Assembly: GCF_028009165.1 (NCBI RefSeq)
Contig: NC_079243.1
Coordinates: 4,650,001-4,714,000, forward strand
Origin: Akanthomyces muscarius
Lineage: Eukaryota > Ascomycota > Sordariomycetes > Hypocreales > Cordycipitaceae
Length of the DNA: 64,000 bases
Direction: 5' to 3'
The first letter of the stretch is position 1; each line of letters begins with the position of its first letter. Below, piece after piece: positions 9,001-19,746 of the stretch. A program made the position numbers and the translations under genes. Under the pieces are notes generated by a model that was not told where the DNA came from, did not search any database, and saw only the letters and a program-made list of their open reading frames with translations.

Positions 9001-9705
9001 CACCTTCGAATCCACTTCATCGAGCTCATACCATCCGGTGAGCACGTTGAAGATGCTCAAGGCAGCATGTGGATTCGAGTGCTGCAAGAGACGTCGAACA
9101 ACAGTCGTCAGTCGAACGGCGGCGTCCTTTCGCAGCAAGGGCAAGGGGTAGTCGTCGAGATCTTCACTCCCAGATTCTGTATTCCGCGGTCGATTGGTGG
9201 CGTCTTTGGAATTGTACACAAAGTGTATACATGCGTGCATTCCGCGGTGGAACTCGGCCTCGAGAAATAGCTTGACATGGGTCAGCAGTGAATTGTCGTT
9301 CAACTCAGCATGATTCAAAATTCTTACTGTTGTTTGATCGCATACTCTCAAGTCGATTTCTTTCAAGGAGCGATTCCAAGTTGCATGACCCACTGTGAGG
9401 TATTGAGACATGGCCATGTCCGTCAGCATCTTACACCGTGCTTGCGCAAGCCTCAGCAAGTCGAGCATGGGAGGTGGGAGCTTGGCTTCCTCATCCAGTA
9501 AGCGGGTCACAAATTTGTCAAGAGTCAAATAATCTCCTTGTGCATTGCATGTTTCTAGCCGTAAGAGTATCGCATTCTCTGTCGTTGTTGAAGCTTTCGG
9601 GAGGCGATCGAGGGCGGCTTGGGCCTCCCTGTAGGCACCTATACGAAGAGCCTGTCTTGTATCGAATATCTCTATTGGCTCGACGTCCGAAACTGGAGGC
9701 GCCAT
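6070..9705 (-). CDS. TPR-rich protein with C-terminal CHAT domain (caspase-like fold), 1,211 aa
   Basis: One uninterrupted 3.6-kb frame. The first ATG is at 9705 (Met-Ala-Pro-Pro); 18 codons upstream are open but begin at a TTG. About 800 N-terminal residues are alpha-helical repeats of TPR/solenoid type. The C-terminus is a CHAT domain (caspase HetF associated with TPRs): a helical lead-in LLVLCPSGVMHGLPLHAL, then HYHGHAILG near residue 1038 holding the catalytic His, then VTLMACNSASQEF with the candidate nucleophile Cys at about 1117, then GATSVLGTLWPI and a closing helical region. Both catalytic residues are present, so it may be an active cysteine peptidase. In bacteria TPR-CHAT proteins are inducible proteases in immunity and cell death; the fungal substrate is unknown. 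No gasdermin-like or HET-domain gene is adjacent. Confidence 0.88.
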   Translation of the reverse strand: MAPPVSDVEPIEIFDTRQALRIGAYREAQAALDRLPKASTTTENAILLRLETCNAQGDYLTLDKFVTRLLDEEAKLPPPMLDLLRLAQARCKMLTDMAMSQYLTVGHATWNRSLKEIDLRVCDQTTVRILNHAELNDNSLLTHVKLFLEAEFHRGMHACIHFVYNSKDATNRPRNTESGSEDLDDYPLPLLRKDAAVRLTTVVRRLLQHSNPHAALSIFNVLTGWYELDEVDSKVLLQEILDHGVRDTLLAARVYIQNATAIAHRATFEIANILITEAKNAVAFLGQSEYANELRLLEAKMAFIALGGLDALSGPLSSAVVEGEYVAMVQDFMLAAHYNLAAKAVTEYMACIDYVRQPTQVNEIIALSDLLGATSGNNAYLWTTRLIALGSAPLQSQIALGRQSVWCQTYLEEYSYTGAWEIARRYALYYSMYYHKIGDWTQQLYWSMAAAEFEGRITNDPHTRMSGMYHIFTVMILRLQNMSSGYEEYDMEEVRQFGIDGFEACEQAGFQDLARKFLDKLSNIGIVPEELLGASQENMSLAVAPLGEPKNLDASELLALYIEQRDLLDRLLDYECVDQAFELHDQLNAYMEPIFKVLRHGTDLKLRSGDYASIQNAMDLRVAEGVLHIQTTTYAQRDRAFTIAKTAAARCGENGQLQTQRAALLVAAQCAFKMKEPNWGKVVVDLLHQADDCMDVSRKHVTATSRLDSLDQKQHLVASYGRSDVYVFGYMVMTALKDSNDILAVMNPEDNISSEDIWAWMQRGKGRSVVDLIYAGECLEPVQTPYASLTVANNVAGTKPLAGEVDIGVALHDVQSMAADYAMSKTGSSMIMVDWFLTSSHIDIIIIDAAGQVHIEILDFTLENAMKSLMRKPFTLRGTEDVKAWKEAYLAQSEFLGDLLTVDALSELDWLVEPLEKHSKPGDLLVLCPSGVMHGLPLHALSVAGQLLIERNPIVYTSSLSLLFNCYKSASKRETAASSSAVFGVYGKAGRDRGTKSAEEQKVEVTLESVASRLDTKVDYGVSPEEFIAKCKDQHIIHYHGHAILGKKKASRFDQSLVLASSSHESDLLHWDDAIDDSLLLSGSDELGPASPSAHLSARDMITQLKLSAPHVTLMACNSASQEFSAGDEPQGMIPVLLLCGATSVLGTLWPILSADGRAFSESFYTAFGETGSVVNLARAVQQSVLSMRATRPEPVHWAGFVLHGAWFHKC

Positions 9706-10022
9706 GATGGATTCAGCGGCAAAAAATACGGATTTTCGAAAATCAGGCCTAAAACTCAAAGCAACAAAGAAAAAGATCTTTATTAAGAAGAGGTGGAAGC
9801 TCCGCTGTCTTTATCAGCATCTCCAACTCGCAAGCGCCGTGCATGGGCAATGCATGGCACGAGGGTCCTGCAAGGCGTCGATAGCGCAAGAGGCTAAATC
9901 CTCAAGAGTGCGGATAACTGGCTGATTACGCTTTAACTAACATTTAACTCTGTCGCGACCGCCACAGTGCGGCTGAATTCGATGGACAGCACACCCTAGC
10001 AAGGCGTTCAGCTCCGCCCGCT
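9706..10022. other. Intergenic region upstream of the CHAT gene
   Basis: 317 bp between the CHAT start and the 3' end of the SDR gene (both minus strand). It should contain the CHAT promoter. No clear element is seen. Confidence 0.4.
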
Positions 10023-10963
10023 TCAATACGTAACTCCGCCACTGACAGAAATATACTGGCCGGTGATCCATCTCGACTTTTCATTGACTATCAATAAAAC
10101 GGCATCCCCGATATCAGCAGTCGTACCGGCCCTGTTTTCTGCCCTCGTCAAAGCGATTTCGGTCTCCATGAGTGCCTGCTCGTGGCCTTTCGGGTAGAGA
10201 TCGGTCAGCACGGGGCCGGGAGCGATGGAGTTGACCGTGATGCCTCGGCTCCGGCCAAGCTGTTTGTTGTCAGCAGCGATTCTCCTTATTATGTATTGTT
10301 CATGGAATTGATTTGTAATTTTCACCGAGTAGGGGGCAGAAGGAAGATGGAATGCATACTTCGCCGGCCCAGGTCCAGGTGAGGCTGTCCAGAGCAGCTT
10401 TGGACGCCGCATATGTCGAGATGTTTACGTTGCCTCTCTTGGAGTTCGTCGAGCTGATGTTGATGATACGACCGCCGCGGGGCATGTGTGGAAGAACTAC
10501 ATGAACCATGTAAAATGGGCCAAGCACGTTGATTTGGAACACATTGGACAGCTGCTCCAAATTGAGCTCTTCCGTGATGGGGCAAAAATAGGCCACGCCA
10601 GCATTGTTGACTGTATACCATCGTCAGAACATATTTGTGATTGATGCAGTATGTGCGAGGCGACTGTTTACCCAGAATATCAATGTGCTCTGTATTGAAG
10701 CCTTCCAGGGTCTTCCTGACGAGAAGCTTGGCGCCCTCGACCGTATCGAGAGACGCTTGCACCGCAATGGCCTGTCCTCCAGCCCTACGTAGAGTCTCAC
10801 AGACTTGAGCGGCGCGGGTTTTCGAAGAGTCTGACGCGAAGTGGACAACTACAGAGGCGCCGTTGCGAGCGAGGGCGAGAGCGATTCCCGCACCGATGCC
10901 ATTTTCTCGGCCCGAGCCAGTAACAATGGCGACTTTGTTTTGCAAACTCAAGGTGTCCGGCAT
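10023..10963 (-). CDS. Short-chain dehydrogenase/reductase, 259 aa
   Basis: Exons 10963-10672, 10610-10360 and 10259-10023, with GT-AG introns of 61 and 100 bp; phases agree and restore NNAG and the substrate loop. Classical SDR motifs: T15-G-x-G...G-I-G-x-G for the dinucleotide, N99-N-A-G, Ser151 with Y164-A-A-S-K168 as the catalytic set, and AGELGRSRGITVNSIAPGPV. It ends SRWITGQYISVSGG-V-T-Y, typical of SDRs of the 3-oxoacyl-ACP-reductase-like or secondary-metabolite type. It probably uses NADP(H) (VVVHFASDSSK after beta-2). The substrate is unknown. No adjacent biosynthetic gene suggests a pathway. Confidence 0.92.
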
Positions 10964-11793
10964 GTTGATATGGTGGATTGATGAACGAAGATAAGAAGGA
11001 CTCTGAAGGAAAAGCTCGATGTTTTGGATATAGTTGATTATATGCGTGTGGAACAGGAGCCGAGTAAGTAGAGAATGCTGGCAGCTGTCTGCATTTTATA
11101 TTCCGTAGGTTGAAAACTTCCAGTATATATCCATAAGATACATCTTGAAAACAACAGCCTCAACGGTTAGGTGCAACCTATCCCAACCACTGCCCCCCAA
11201 CTCTTGACCTTCAAGCTGAGCATGGTGGACCAGTCGCAGCCCTGGGAGCTGTGCAAATGGTGATGGGCTGCTTCTCGGCATCCAAATCTGTGTGCCGTAG
11301 ATGGAGTGGATCGTCGAAGAAGAAGGCCTAAAAGCCTTATTGGGGCATGATTCCGGGCCGTTATGAACTTGGCAACCGAGTTATTTAGCGGCCGTTGCTT
11401 ATATTAGGCAAGGCTCATTCAGCAACTAGTTGTTGGGATTGCACGTTGTACTGGCACTGCGGCACAATGGGACAAGTGATACTAGGTGCGTCCTGTGTAA
11501 TCTGTGTCTTGATTTACTTGTAGGACCAATATCAGTAATGAATAAATATACATTTATCTTTACATAGTCGTAATGACGAGCCCAATAATTCACAACTTGC
11601 CATCGTTAGTTATGCACGCCTTGTGCAAGCGGCCCACTATTACATAAGGATCTCGGAAAGCTCCCCCAGACGCCTCAACAGCCGTCATCTGCCATCGCTC
11701 CGACTACGCTCAACAATATTCGCAGTGTGCTGGGGCCGCGAGCGAATCGACATCAACGACGAAGACCACACACATCACCTTCTTGCTGCCACC
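10964..11793. other. Divergent intergenic region
   Basis: 830 bp between the SDR start (minus) and the Mim1-like start (plus). It presumably contains both promoters. A TGAATAAATATACATTTAT AT-rich patch lies near 11536-11556. No gene seen. Confidence 0.4.
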
Positions 11794-12278
11794 ATGTCAC
11801 TTGACGACCAGCCGAACCCGCTCGCCGAGTCTGGCGTGACGATGCGCTCCGACAGCGAGCAGTACTCGCCCGGCGACGAGCTCTCCACCTCGCCCGAGTC
11901 GACGTCCAGCTCGCCCGTCATCCTCTACACGCCCCCGACGATATGGTCGCTGCTGCGCGGCACGGCTATCAACATCCTGCTGCCATTTATCAACGGCATG
12001 ATGCTCGGCTTCGGCGAGCTGTTTGCCCACGAGGCGGCGTTTAGACTAGGATGGGGCGGCACCAAGGTAAGCTTTTCCGATGATGGTAAAGGGACTCATA
12101 TACAGTCATCTATCGCGAGAAAGCATGGGCAGATGAATTGGAGTGTGCTAATCGGCTGCCACCATAGGTCTTCCCCCTCACGCGGAGAAGAGCACACGCA
12201 ATCGGCCCTGGCATCGAGGCGCGCGAAAAGCGCCATGTGCCGGGCGTCTCGCTGTCTGATGTTTCGAGTTTGGAGTAA
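11794..12278 (+). CDS. MIM1: Mitochondrial outer-membrane import factor Mim1/Tom13-like, 127 aa
   Basis: Exons 11794-12066 and 12168-12278 (101-bp GT-AG intron; acceptor CATAG). The N-terminus is acidic and Ser/Pro-rich (residues 1-45). It is followed by the hallmark segment PTIWSLLRGTAINILLPFINGMMLGFGELFAHEAAFRLGWGG, a single transmembrane helix with small-residue packing as in the Mim1 family (TOM13). The short basic C-terminus after the intron (FPLTRRRAHAIGPG) faces the intermembrane side in the family. Mim1 forms the MIM complex that inserts alpha-helical outer-membrane proteins such as the small Tom subunits. It lies next to Oxa1, another mitochondrial insertase. Confidence 0.88.
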
Positions 12279-12654
12279 TACAACGGATACAACAATGGCT
12301 AGAGTTTTGTGATTTTACAAGCATTTTGTTATTATTAAAGAAAGCACGCATTAAAGAGTTGTCGGAAAAGGGTCAGGCCCGCTGCCACGGGATATTGCAG
12401 TGCCTCTGCACCTGCACACAGATACAAAAAAAATGAACAAAAGCTCATCACTAACAAATACATCCTCTCCAGTGCTAATTTGCACTAATTCAAGCATGTA
12501 TTGGCACTGTTGTCACGATCCTCCAGCTGTCTGGCAGTTGGCCCCGACATTTATCCGGTCCGGTTGTCGCTGCAAAAAAAGTCGCCCACCTACACACACC
12601 AATGGACCCTGTCCGTTGACCAACCTCGTATCTCAACCGCATCACATTGGCGCC
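12279..12654. other. Intergenic region between the Mim1-like and Oxa1-like genes
   Basis: 376 bp. It holds the Mim1-like gene's 3' UTR and the Oxa1 promoter. No other feature seen. Confidence 0.4.
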
Positions 12655-14399
12655 ATGATTCCCAGCAGAGGAATTGCCCGGTCCCTTCCTTCGGGAATCA
12701 CCAGCGGCCTATCAGCAAGCCGATTAAATGTATGGATTGCCCACATCCGCTCTCACGGAGCCTCCAGCCAGGCAAAACGCCCACATCCCCCTAACACGAG
12801 ACTTTTCTCTAGGGCCGCACATTCGCCACACGATCGATCCCGAGTAGTCGAAATGCCGCCCTCATCTCCGGCCACGGCATGCGCGCCCGCCTCTTTCCTG
12901 CCGGTGCCGGCGTAGCAGCAGCCCCAATGGCCCTCGGCAGCGTCGCCGCGAGCCGCAATCTCTCCCTCTGGGGCTGGGGCGGCGGCAGCAGCAAGGCCAG
13001 CGAGCAAGCCGTCGAAGAGGCGAACCGGACTGCCGCCGCCGCCGCGCAGGAGCAGCAGCACGCGGCCTCGAGCGCCACCGACGCCGTCACCGACAACATC
13101 TCCGCCGCACCATCCCTGACCGAGCCGTCCGCCAACGCCACACCACCCCTAGCCAACAGCGACCTGAGCGACTTTGGCAGCAGCAGCGGCCTCAGCGCCG
13201 CCGAGATCCTCGACCTGTCGCCCAACGAGCTGGGCTACCTGCAGGCGCTGGGCCTCGACAACGGCTGGGGCCCGACGTCGGTGATGCAGTGGACGCTGGA
13301 GCACATCCACGTCCTCACGGGCCTCGGCTGGGGCGCCAGCATCGTCGCGTCGGCGTTTGCGCTGCGCGCCGCCATGCTGATCCCGCACGTCATGCAGTTG
13401 CGCAACGGAGGGCGCGTCGCGCACATGCAGGCCGACCCGCGTGCCGTCGAGATGAACCGCCTGACCAAGGAGTCGCTGACGGCCGGCCAGGACGGCATGG
13501 AGAAGCGCCAGCAGGCAAAGGTCCTCGCCGACCTACTGAAAAAGGAGTACGGCGTCAACAACTGGAACCTGCTGTGGGTGGTGGCCCAGTTTCCCTTTAC
13601 GATTGGCCTCTTCAAGCTCGTGCGGCAGATGGGCAACTTGCCGGTCCCGGGCATGGATCAGGCTGGTCTCTTGTGGTTCGCAGACCTGACGGTTCGCGAC
13701 CCGTACTTTATCCTGCCTGCGCTCGCTACGGGTGTCATGATTCTGTCCTTGCAGGTGAGTCCCATCTCTTTAATGAGCACATTGGTCTTCTCGATGCTAA
13801 TCCAGCTTTCTTTTGCTTAGGTCAGCCAAAAGTACATGGCTGAAGCGCAGAAAAAGATGATGAAGCCCATGGCCTGGGCACTGGGAGGCATCGGCTTCCT
13901 GTTCACCAGCTTCCTCACCGCCGGCGTTAACGTCATGGGTCTCGCCTTTGCCAGCGCCACTCTCCTCACCTCGCTCATTCTCGAGATCCCGGCCCTGCGC
14001 CAGCGGTTCGGCCTCCTGATGGGCCCTCCTCCGTCCCCCGCCTCCGCCGCCAAATCTGCCGCCTCCTCTTCCGCGGCCGCTGCCTCTCCCATCCCCGCGC
14101 ACATCCCCAAGGGCATCCGCTACGAGGCGCCCCGCGGCGGCTTCTCCGCCGCCAACGTGCGCACCACGACCGCCGAGGAGGTCGTCAAGCCCGCGAGCTT
14201 CACGGAGCGCGTCAACACGAGCTTCGCCGACGCCAAGCAGGGCATGTCGCAGCAGCTCGGCAGCTTCGGCGGCCGCTTCGCCGCGTCCGACGCGGAAAAG
14301 GCGGAGCGCAACCGCAAGGAGCTGATAAAGAAGCTCGAGGACAAGCGCAAGCAGCAGGAGCGCGACGAGTTTAGCAGAAAATACAAGGGAAAGAACTAA
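12655..14399 (+). CDS. OXA1: Mitochondrial inner-membrane insertase Oxa1, 531 aa
   Basis: Exons 12655-12729, 12813-13754 and 13821-14399; all phase 0, and the first intron has CTAAC 20 nt before its TAG. I chose the ATG at 12655 over the Met at 12879 because exon 1 gives a mitochondrial N-terminus (MIPSRGIARSL) that splices in frame to FATRSIPSSRN...RNLSLWGWG. The mature protein has the YidC/Oxa1 core: a first helix around HVLTGLGWGASIVASAFALRA, a basic loop (QLRNGGRVAHMQADPR), NWNLLWVVAQFPFTIGLFKLVRQM, DPYFILPALATGVMILSLQ, and KPMAWALGGIGFLFTSFLTAGV. The basic C-terminal tail (RKELIKKLEDKRKQQERDEF) is the ribosome-binding coiled coil of mitochondrial Oxa1. It inserts mtDNA-encoded subunits co-translationally. 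Confidence 0.93.
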
Positions 14400-15034
14400 A
14401 AAAAAAAGCCCAACGCCAGTGGTTACTTTATGGGCTGCTTTTTCTTTTTCCTTTCGCGTTTTATAGACTTAGTTTTTGGACCTGGTTCGAGACGCGTGTA
14501 AATACTACTCGACGGTTGTAGTGGTGAATGTGGCGGACAGCGTCTTTGTATACTACCATAGAAAAAAAGGGACGAGAGGGGTGATGCAGACAAAGGGAAA
14601 ATATAAATCCATGTACAACTTATAATGCAAAAAATACAGCCATCTCACTATACAATTCTACAAGCCTTCCAAAAAGAATTATGTGATCGCGATTGTGTCT
14701 GATTTTACAAGTAAGAACAACCTGTGTAGCCCGTGTCTATAACTGTGGTAAGCACCATCTATACTTAAGTAATACCAACAAACGAGGCATGCAAAGCAGA
14801 AATAAAGGGAAAAGAAAAAGGTTCACGAAGGAGAATAGATATGTCGAGAATAAAACATTACGCTAACGATGGTGGCTAAAGTTGTATTCATTTCGTTCAT
14901 TTGGAGTGCGTGGGGTGACATGGGGGTTGGTCGTGACAGGGCAATAGCGTAAAACAGGCTGGTTTTCAGCGCGGTGGCATGCTAAAGAGCGCATCTAGTT
15001 TAAATATGGCGTTGTGCAGAAGAGTGCTGGCAGC
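14400..15034. other. Convergent 3' region between the Oxa1-like and Urc4-like genes
   Basis: 635 bp between two converging stops. It starts with an A-run at 14398-14406 and is AT-rich around 14560-14860. No ORF of note. Confidence 0.4.
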
Positions 15035-16761
15035 TCAAAATACGGTGCCGTCGCTGTCAATGAGGATGGGGGGCTCCTTCGTATTTGGCCGGTTGATTTC
15101 GGCGATTTCACGGCCACCCTGGTCAATGTTAACACGGGCTGCATTATTATAAATTTGGGGCCAGTCGAGTCTGCACATACCTTCCAGCTACCAGCTTCCA
15201 ACAGCTGGGCCAGCGTCATCTCGTTTCCTGCCAAGTCCTTCTTCATATGCTTATTGACCTCGAGGGTCAAGTGGTCGAGGAGGCCGACGGTGGCCGCACG
15301 CCACTCGACGATGACATCATCGCTGGGCTCAAACATGGGTGCTACCTCGACGCCCTTGACGCCTGTGCGGCGGCAGTAATCTGAGTAATTCTCCAGGCCG
15401 CGATCTACATCGTCCTTTTTCAAATTCAAGACGCCAATGTCCACAAAGAGGCCGCCGTTGCGGTATTCAGGCAGACCAGTCAGGAGTTCGGTACCGGCAA
15501 AGTGCATGTTGAGCAATGACTGCATGGGTTGCATCAGCGAGTATGTCAGCCACTGCGTGAGCTTGTGGAACGGGACAATAGATTCCCAGGCGCCAGCTCC
15601 TTGCGGCATGCTGGCGCAAGGCCAGGCATCGCCCAAGGAGACGCCGTCGATGGATGTGCGCGACTGAGGCCAGATTGGGGCCAGGCCAGACATGAGCACG
15701 TTCCATAGAACGGGCAGCGGCACAATGAGGATAGAAGATGCTTGCGTGGAAGGGTGTGAGAGTAGGTGATCAATCATATTTCCGGGTCGGCCCGTTTCGC
15801 CGAAAAACTCGGTCTTGCTCTTGAGCGCATCGGATAGCTTTAGCAGCAGGTCCGTACGGCCGTCTAGTCCGGCAAGCTCGTTGCCGGGCTTAGACTGCAA
15901 GCCGGCGGCCAATTGAGCGACAGTCAAGTTGGCGAGACCTTGAAAATCGACTTGGTACTTATTGTCGGGGTTGCCCGAGAAGAGGCCCTGGATGGTGTCA
16001 GTGTGGCGCTTGCATGCGGGGTAACGTGCACTTACAGTCTTGAACATTTCCAAGCTCGCAATGGCCAGGCCCTCGGATCTCCTGTACACCTTGCCATTTT
16101 CCGTGCTCTTGTAGCTCCAGGAGGTGCCGGCGCCGGCATCAAGCAGGACGCTGACGAGAAACAGGTCAATGAGGCGACGGCAGCGTTCTGTGTTATCCAC
16201 AGTGGAGGGCCAAGTGGAGAGCAAGTCTGCGATACGATCGCGGCCGCCAACGCAAAAGTGCTGGTAGCGACCATGGCCGGGGATCGTGTTGAACGGCGCA
16301 TCGTAGTCTCGCTGCGTCATACAAGATTAGTTTTTGAGGCAAGGTAGAGTCAGCCTTGGCAGAGCCAGAGGCAGCCAGAGCAGGCGAGGCGATATGCATA
16401 CCTTGATCAAGCCCGAAACAAAAGTGACGACGTCAGGGAACTTGGTCATATCAACATCAAAATGGTGTAATTTATTGGCCATGAGCTTGTCAAAGACGAT
16501 CTTCGTGCGTTCGCGAACGGCGCCGAGGCTGCGCAGGTAGCCAGCGGGGTCAAGCTGGGGATCCGGGGGGCGAGGAAGATCCATCTTGGGAAGCTTGACA
16601 GGCGACATGGGCGAGAGAGGACTTCCCGGCGTAATGCTTCCAGCCGACACTCTGTTGATGACAGAGCGAGACGTTGACGAGGCGAAGCTGTTTGTGGACT
16701 GTGAGGTGGGCAGGGAAGCGTCCCCGCGACGGCTCTTATCCTTGCGGGAGAAGAGACCCAT
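15035..16761 (-). CDS. URC4: Uracil catabolism protein 4 (DUF1688 family), 508 aa
   Basis: Exons 16761-16402, 16311-16036, 15987-15181 and 15118-15035. Introns are 90, 48 and 62 bp, all GT-AG and all phase 0. The first exon is Ser/Pro-rich. The DUF1688 body includes LRSLGAVRERTKIVFDKL, then IPGHGRYQHFCVGGRDRI, ...MFKTGLFSGNP..., GDAWPCASMP, and the closing GGREIAEINRP...SDGTVF. The 48-bp intron is in frame, so an unspliced version stays open, but its translation (VSARYPACKRHTD) breaks the conserved MFKT/GLFSG block, so it is spliced out here. The family belongs to the fungal URC uracil-degradation pathway; the exact reaction is not fixed by sequence. No URC1/URC2 homologue lies in this window. 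Confidence 0.9.
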
Positions 16762-19746
16762 GACGGCGTGAGCTGCAGCAAGCGACGCGGCTGGGGGCGG
16801 TCTCGGAGTCTCGGTAGCCTTGGCTTAATTGGATTAGTGCTGCTGAGCGCTGCTTTGCGGTGGTGCAGCCCGGTCCTTTGCTCTGCTCGTATCGGGCGGT
16901 CGATTGGCTCCTGCGTCAAGGCCCGGTGTACTGCAGGTGCTGATTCGCTGTAGTGCTGATCTTGTGACTCGGAGATGGCCGGCCGGGCTTCAATCGCCGT
17001 GTTGTTCCCCTCAATTCAATGTATTATGATGACATTCGTCGTAAGACTCGGCGGTTTCGCACAGCGGGGGGGAGAATTCAGCGAACTTTTGGGCGACGCT
17101 GCAGGTAGACGGTCTTGGGTGCGGGGGGTGTGGCAGATTGGCAGCCAGCGTGGGCGCTTGCAGGCGGGCAGGAGGCAGCGCTGTTGGTGGCGATGGGCGA
17201 TGAGCGACGAGGGGCAGACGCGAAGACTTGCCAGTAACAAACACACCGCAACAACGACAGCAATGCGATTGATGCAAGACGAGAAAAATCACAATCCAGA
17301 CTACTGTGCAATGAGGAGAGGAGAACGAAAAAAAAGAAGTCGGCTAGCTATTCGCCCGGGGTCCAAGCCAAGGTCGCTCTTTTTGCACGCGAGGATTTGC
17401 CCACACCATCTTTCTGGACCTGGTCCAGCGCCGTTTCTTCTTTCCCGTGCCCCCTCTTTGTGCAGGGACCAAAAGACAGGGGATGGCCTCCTAGTGCTGG
17501 CCTTGCTGGGGCCGTCTCCTCTAGAATATGAGATGGGCTGAAGTTGGGCCTCCAAAGACGAGCTAGCTGCGTCGCCGCTCTTGTCTGCCCTCTGCGGCCC
17601 AGCACTTGAGTTTGTGGCTGGCTGGTCTACCTCGAACCGCCGCCGGTCCAAGCAACCGACCCAAATCAATGCGAGATACAGCCAAGCCATCAAGGCGGTT
17701 CCTGGGTGGTTCGGATGTTATCCGCTACCCACCATTGGCACAACTGACGTTGACAGAACACCATCTTCGCATCTGCCGTACTGGTACCTCGTGGCAGAAA
17801 CACAGCACCATTCATGCAGGCATCATCGAGAGGTGGCCACCACGCAGCTAGTCGCTGCAACCTGGTCGAACTGGAGGGGCTCCCTTGTCCACGCCTGTCT
17901 CTCCGACTGCCGTCTGGTTGTTGTTCTGGCCGGGAAAGAAACGGCATCCTTTGACGTCTGAGCTTGATTGCCGCTGCTCCTGCAATTTTTCATCGGCCAT
18001 CCCAAGAGACCATGCGAGCAATAATCAGGCACACCGTGGCCCCCGGCTTGGCAAGCAATAAAACCGAAGGCGAGCCCACCAGTGACCACGCGGAACAGCA
18101 AGGTACGCAAACCCCTGATCGACTTTGCTATCCCGATTAGCAGCTCTGGCAGCCAAGCAGCCAGTAAAAACATACCGAGACAACGTGGCGCGGGGTGGGG
18201 TCAAGACTGGGCAGCACAAGAAGGAAAACTCAGAGACCAAACCGCTGCTCGTCCAGCCTAATTAATACACGCTAATATTATTGGCGGTCCGTGGATCCAG
18301 ACGGGCGGTATTGGTGCCAGGTAAAAGCGGCAGGCCCTCCCCTCCATAGGACCTCTTAGCTGGAAAGCCCCAAGACGAAGCGCACCAGTAAATTTAGAGG
18401 GCTGCTGGTTTTGCTTCAATCGTGGCGCTGTGGCCGAGCGTCAGTGTGTAGCTTTCTGCACGGCCGACAAGACATTTTGACGGGACGAGTCAGGCAAACG
18501 AGCAAAGCGACGAGCAAAGCGCAAAAGTATCTGAAGAAGAGGGCATGGGGGCCCTATGCGCCCCCAGCCACCGACAGCCAGGCATGCAAAACTTGTGTAC
18601 GGAGTATTTAGTGGCGATTGATAAGGGGCTTGACCAACCGTTACCAGTAACAGAGTCTCGTAGGCACGCGCGACGGCGGTCAAAGGAAACCGCCTAGACG
18701 GCACAGAGTCCTTTGTCTGCGGCGCCTCACGCCCATAAAACTCGAGCACCCGACAGGCGTTAATAATAATGGACAAATATCCGGAACATTATCGCCATCA
18801 CAATGTTTAGCAACAGGTCACCTCAGCGGTCTTGTTTCCACTGCTCAGCTATTCCGATCGTCAAGCAATCAAGGTGCCAGTACCTAGGAAGAAGTCGGTG
18901 GAGATGTGTACCATCGGCGCGAAATTAAATTGGTTCCAGGACCCAGGGCTAGTCTACCCGATTTCGAGAGCAAATCTCGAAGCAGCGCAACGGCTGTGGG
19001 TGCCTGGGGCGACAGGCGGCAAAATAATGCCGTCATGAGATCGGCTACACCAGCTGACACCCGGCGAAGAGAATGTACTGGTAACTGATGCAGAGAAAAG
19101 ACAGGCTCAGGAAACAGACACACGTGGAGGAGGCGGAGGAAGGAGATGGAAGAGACCTCGGGGAGGCAAACCCTGGGGCCTGGCCGAGACATGCAGCGGC
19201 GGCAATCGAGGAGCGGGGAGGGGCATTTGCCCAGCCTGGGATAAATGTTTCTCGCTTGCCGTCTGCAAATTGCCATGTGACGCGCATGTTTTAAAACCGC
19301 CAAGAGAAGCAGAGACAAAAAAATCCCCGGTCCATGTCCTGGCCTCTCTGGCCCTACTGCGGTATTATCGTTGCCCCCTCCCTGCTGCCGCTCCGTTGCC
19401 GTTTTTGCCAGGCTCGACATGACTGGCAAGCCACAGTGGGCAAGGAAGGGGAAAAGCCGTTTCGGCATCTCCACACACACACACACACATGCCATGCCGC
19501 GCATCGTGAGTTGGAGATTGATGACAGGGCGTAGGTCCAAAGGCTCGAGTAGGAAAACCATCTAGTGTGAGGAAAGACTTCGTACGAGGCTGTTGTATCG
19601 CACGGGCGTAGTCTGTCGCCTCTTTCCACAACATTCACGATGCATATATAATCGTACAAAAAAATCATGTCGATCCAAATTTATTTTGATTTGGTAAATA
19701 ATCTATTCTATGCTGTCTTATATACAAACGAGCCAGCATGGCGGCT
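16762..19746. other. 3-kb gene-free region
   Basis: 2,985 bp between the Urc4-like start and the 3' end of the OPT gene. Open frames occur on both strands (up to 225 codons, 18884-19561 minus), but their composition is Arg/Pro/Ser-rich with no domain, as expected in GC-rich noncoding DNA. Contains a (CA)n microsatellite at 19472-19489. Confidence 0.5.
19472..19489. repeat. (CA)n dinucleotide microsatellite
   Basis: Nine CA units in a row in noncoding DNA downstream of the OPT gene. Confidence 0.9.

Noticed and set aside
12879..13820. Oxa1 start at the Met at 12879
   Set aside because: It would discard the in-frame FATRSIPSSRN segment and the 83-bp intron with a good branch site; the ATG at 12655 gives a proper mitochondrial N-terminus.
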